The notes below the pieces were generated by a model, which did no database searches, was not told the DNA's origin, and was given only the letters and a program-made list of their open reading frames with translations. Position numbers and translations under genes: made by a program. A DNA stretch of 14,179 nucleotides from CAZHTS01 sp964535315 (GTDB lineage: Bacteria; Chloroflexota; Anaerolineae; Anaerolineales; Anaerolineaceae), in the NCBI GenBank assembly GCA_964535315.1, contig CAZHTS010000109.1, positions 1 to 14,179 on the forward strand. Reading direction: 5' to 3'. This document shows positions 14,070 to 14,179 of the stretch, in pieces; the first letter of the stretch is position 1; each line of letters opens with the position of its first letter.

Positions 14070-14179
14070 TACTAGCGACAAAACAATCATCTCAATTCAA
14101 ATCACCCAAACCCGGCAGACCATGCTTTTTGCGAAGTCAGGTATACTTATCAGCAAAGCACAATAACCTGTTGTCGATT
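14070..14179. other. AT-rich intergenic end of window, no gene seen
   Basis: No open frame longer than about 15 codons, RNA gene or clear repeat is visible here. It probably holds the upstream regulatory region of the protease and perhaps of a divergent gene outside the window. Confidence 0.5.

Noticed and set aside
1..14179. Mobile element, transposase, integrase or tRNA gene
   Set aside because: No transposase motif, terminal inverted repeat, attachment site or tRNA-like cloverleaf was seen, so the rearrangement at about 90 has no visible element to explain it.

Overview
The window most resembles a GC-rich Chloroflexota (Anaerolineae-type) genome. The signs are many Tat-dependent or lipobox-anchored exported proteins with Thr/Pro/Ala-rich linkers, a TauE/SafE-like membrane domain fused to a cupredoxin, a kinase-GalU fusion and a NapH-NapG-type polyferredoxin. 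The lineage is inferred from protein style only; there is no rRNA gene or other marker to confirm it. Coding density is high and no gap longer than 300 bases lacks a gene.

Layout. (1) Positions 1-1032 are a damaged metal-handling locus. A minus-strand scrap of a CPC-type copper P-type ATPase (1 to about 90) abuts, head to head, the 5'-truncated and frameshifted TauE/SafE-cupredoxin gene, followed by an intact small HMA metal-binding protein. (2) A promoter at 1076-1102 drives a 661-residue fusion of a GHMP sugar kinase and a GalU-type nucleotidyltransferase, a likely one-protein sugar to NDP-sugar salvage enzyme. (3) Convergent to it, a minus-strand pair encodes a SAM methyltransferase and the 23S rRNA pseudouridine synthase RluE, with a 37-bp tail overlap. 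(4) From an AT-rich divergent intergenic region with a 23-bp dyad, a plus-strand block runs to 11470: lipoprotein, DEDDh exonuclease, MsrP, MsrQ, DUF362 Tat lipoprotein, NapH/NapG-like fusion, membrane-anchored alpha/beta hydrolase. Spacing is tight (overlap of 4, gaps of 1, 1, 17 and 28 bp), with one 72-bp gap. (5) A strong hairpin separates this block from a convergent 833-residue secreted metzincin protease with four fibronectin-III-like repeats.

How the genes work together. The most interesting unit is 6029-10284. MsrP/MsrQ is a molybdenum/haem methionine-sulfoxide repair system acting outside the membrane. It is followed directly by a DUF362 lipoprotein and a polyferredoxin that fuses a NapH-like membrane quinol oxidase module to a NapG-like module through a retained internal twin-arginine segment. 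I infer, without proof, an extracytoplasmic redox chain in which quinol electrons pass through the iron-sulfur protein toward MsrP or a DUF362-linked acceptor. The flanking lipoprotein, hydrolase and protease also act outside the membrane, so the right-hand two thirds of the window is largely about the cell surface.
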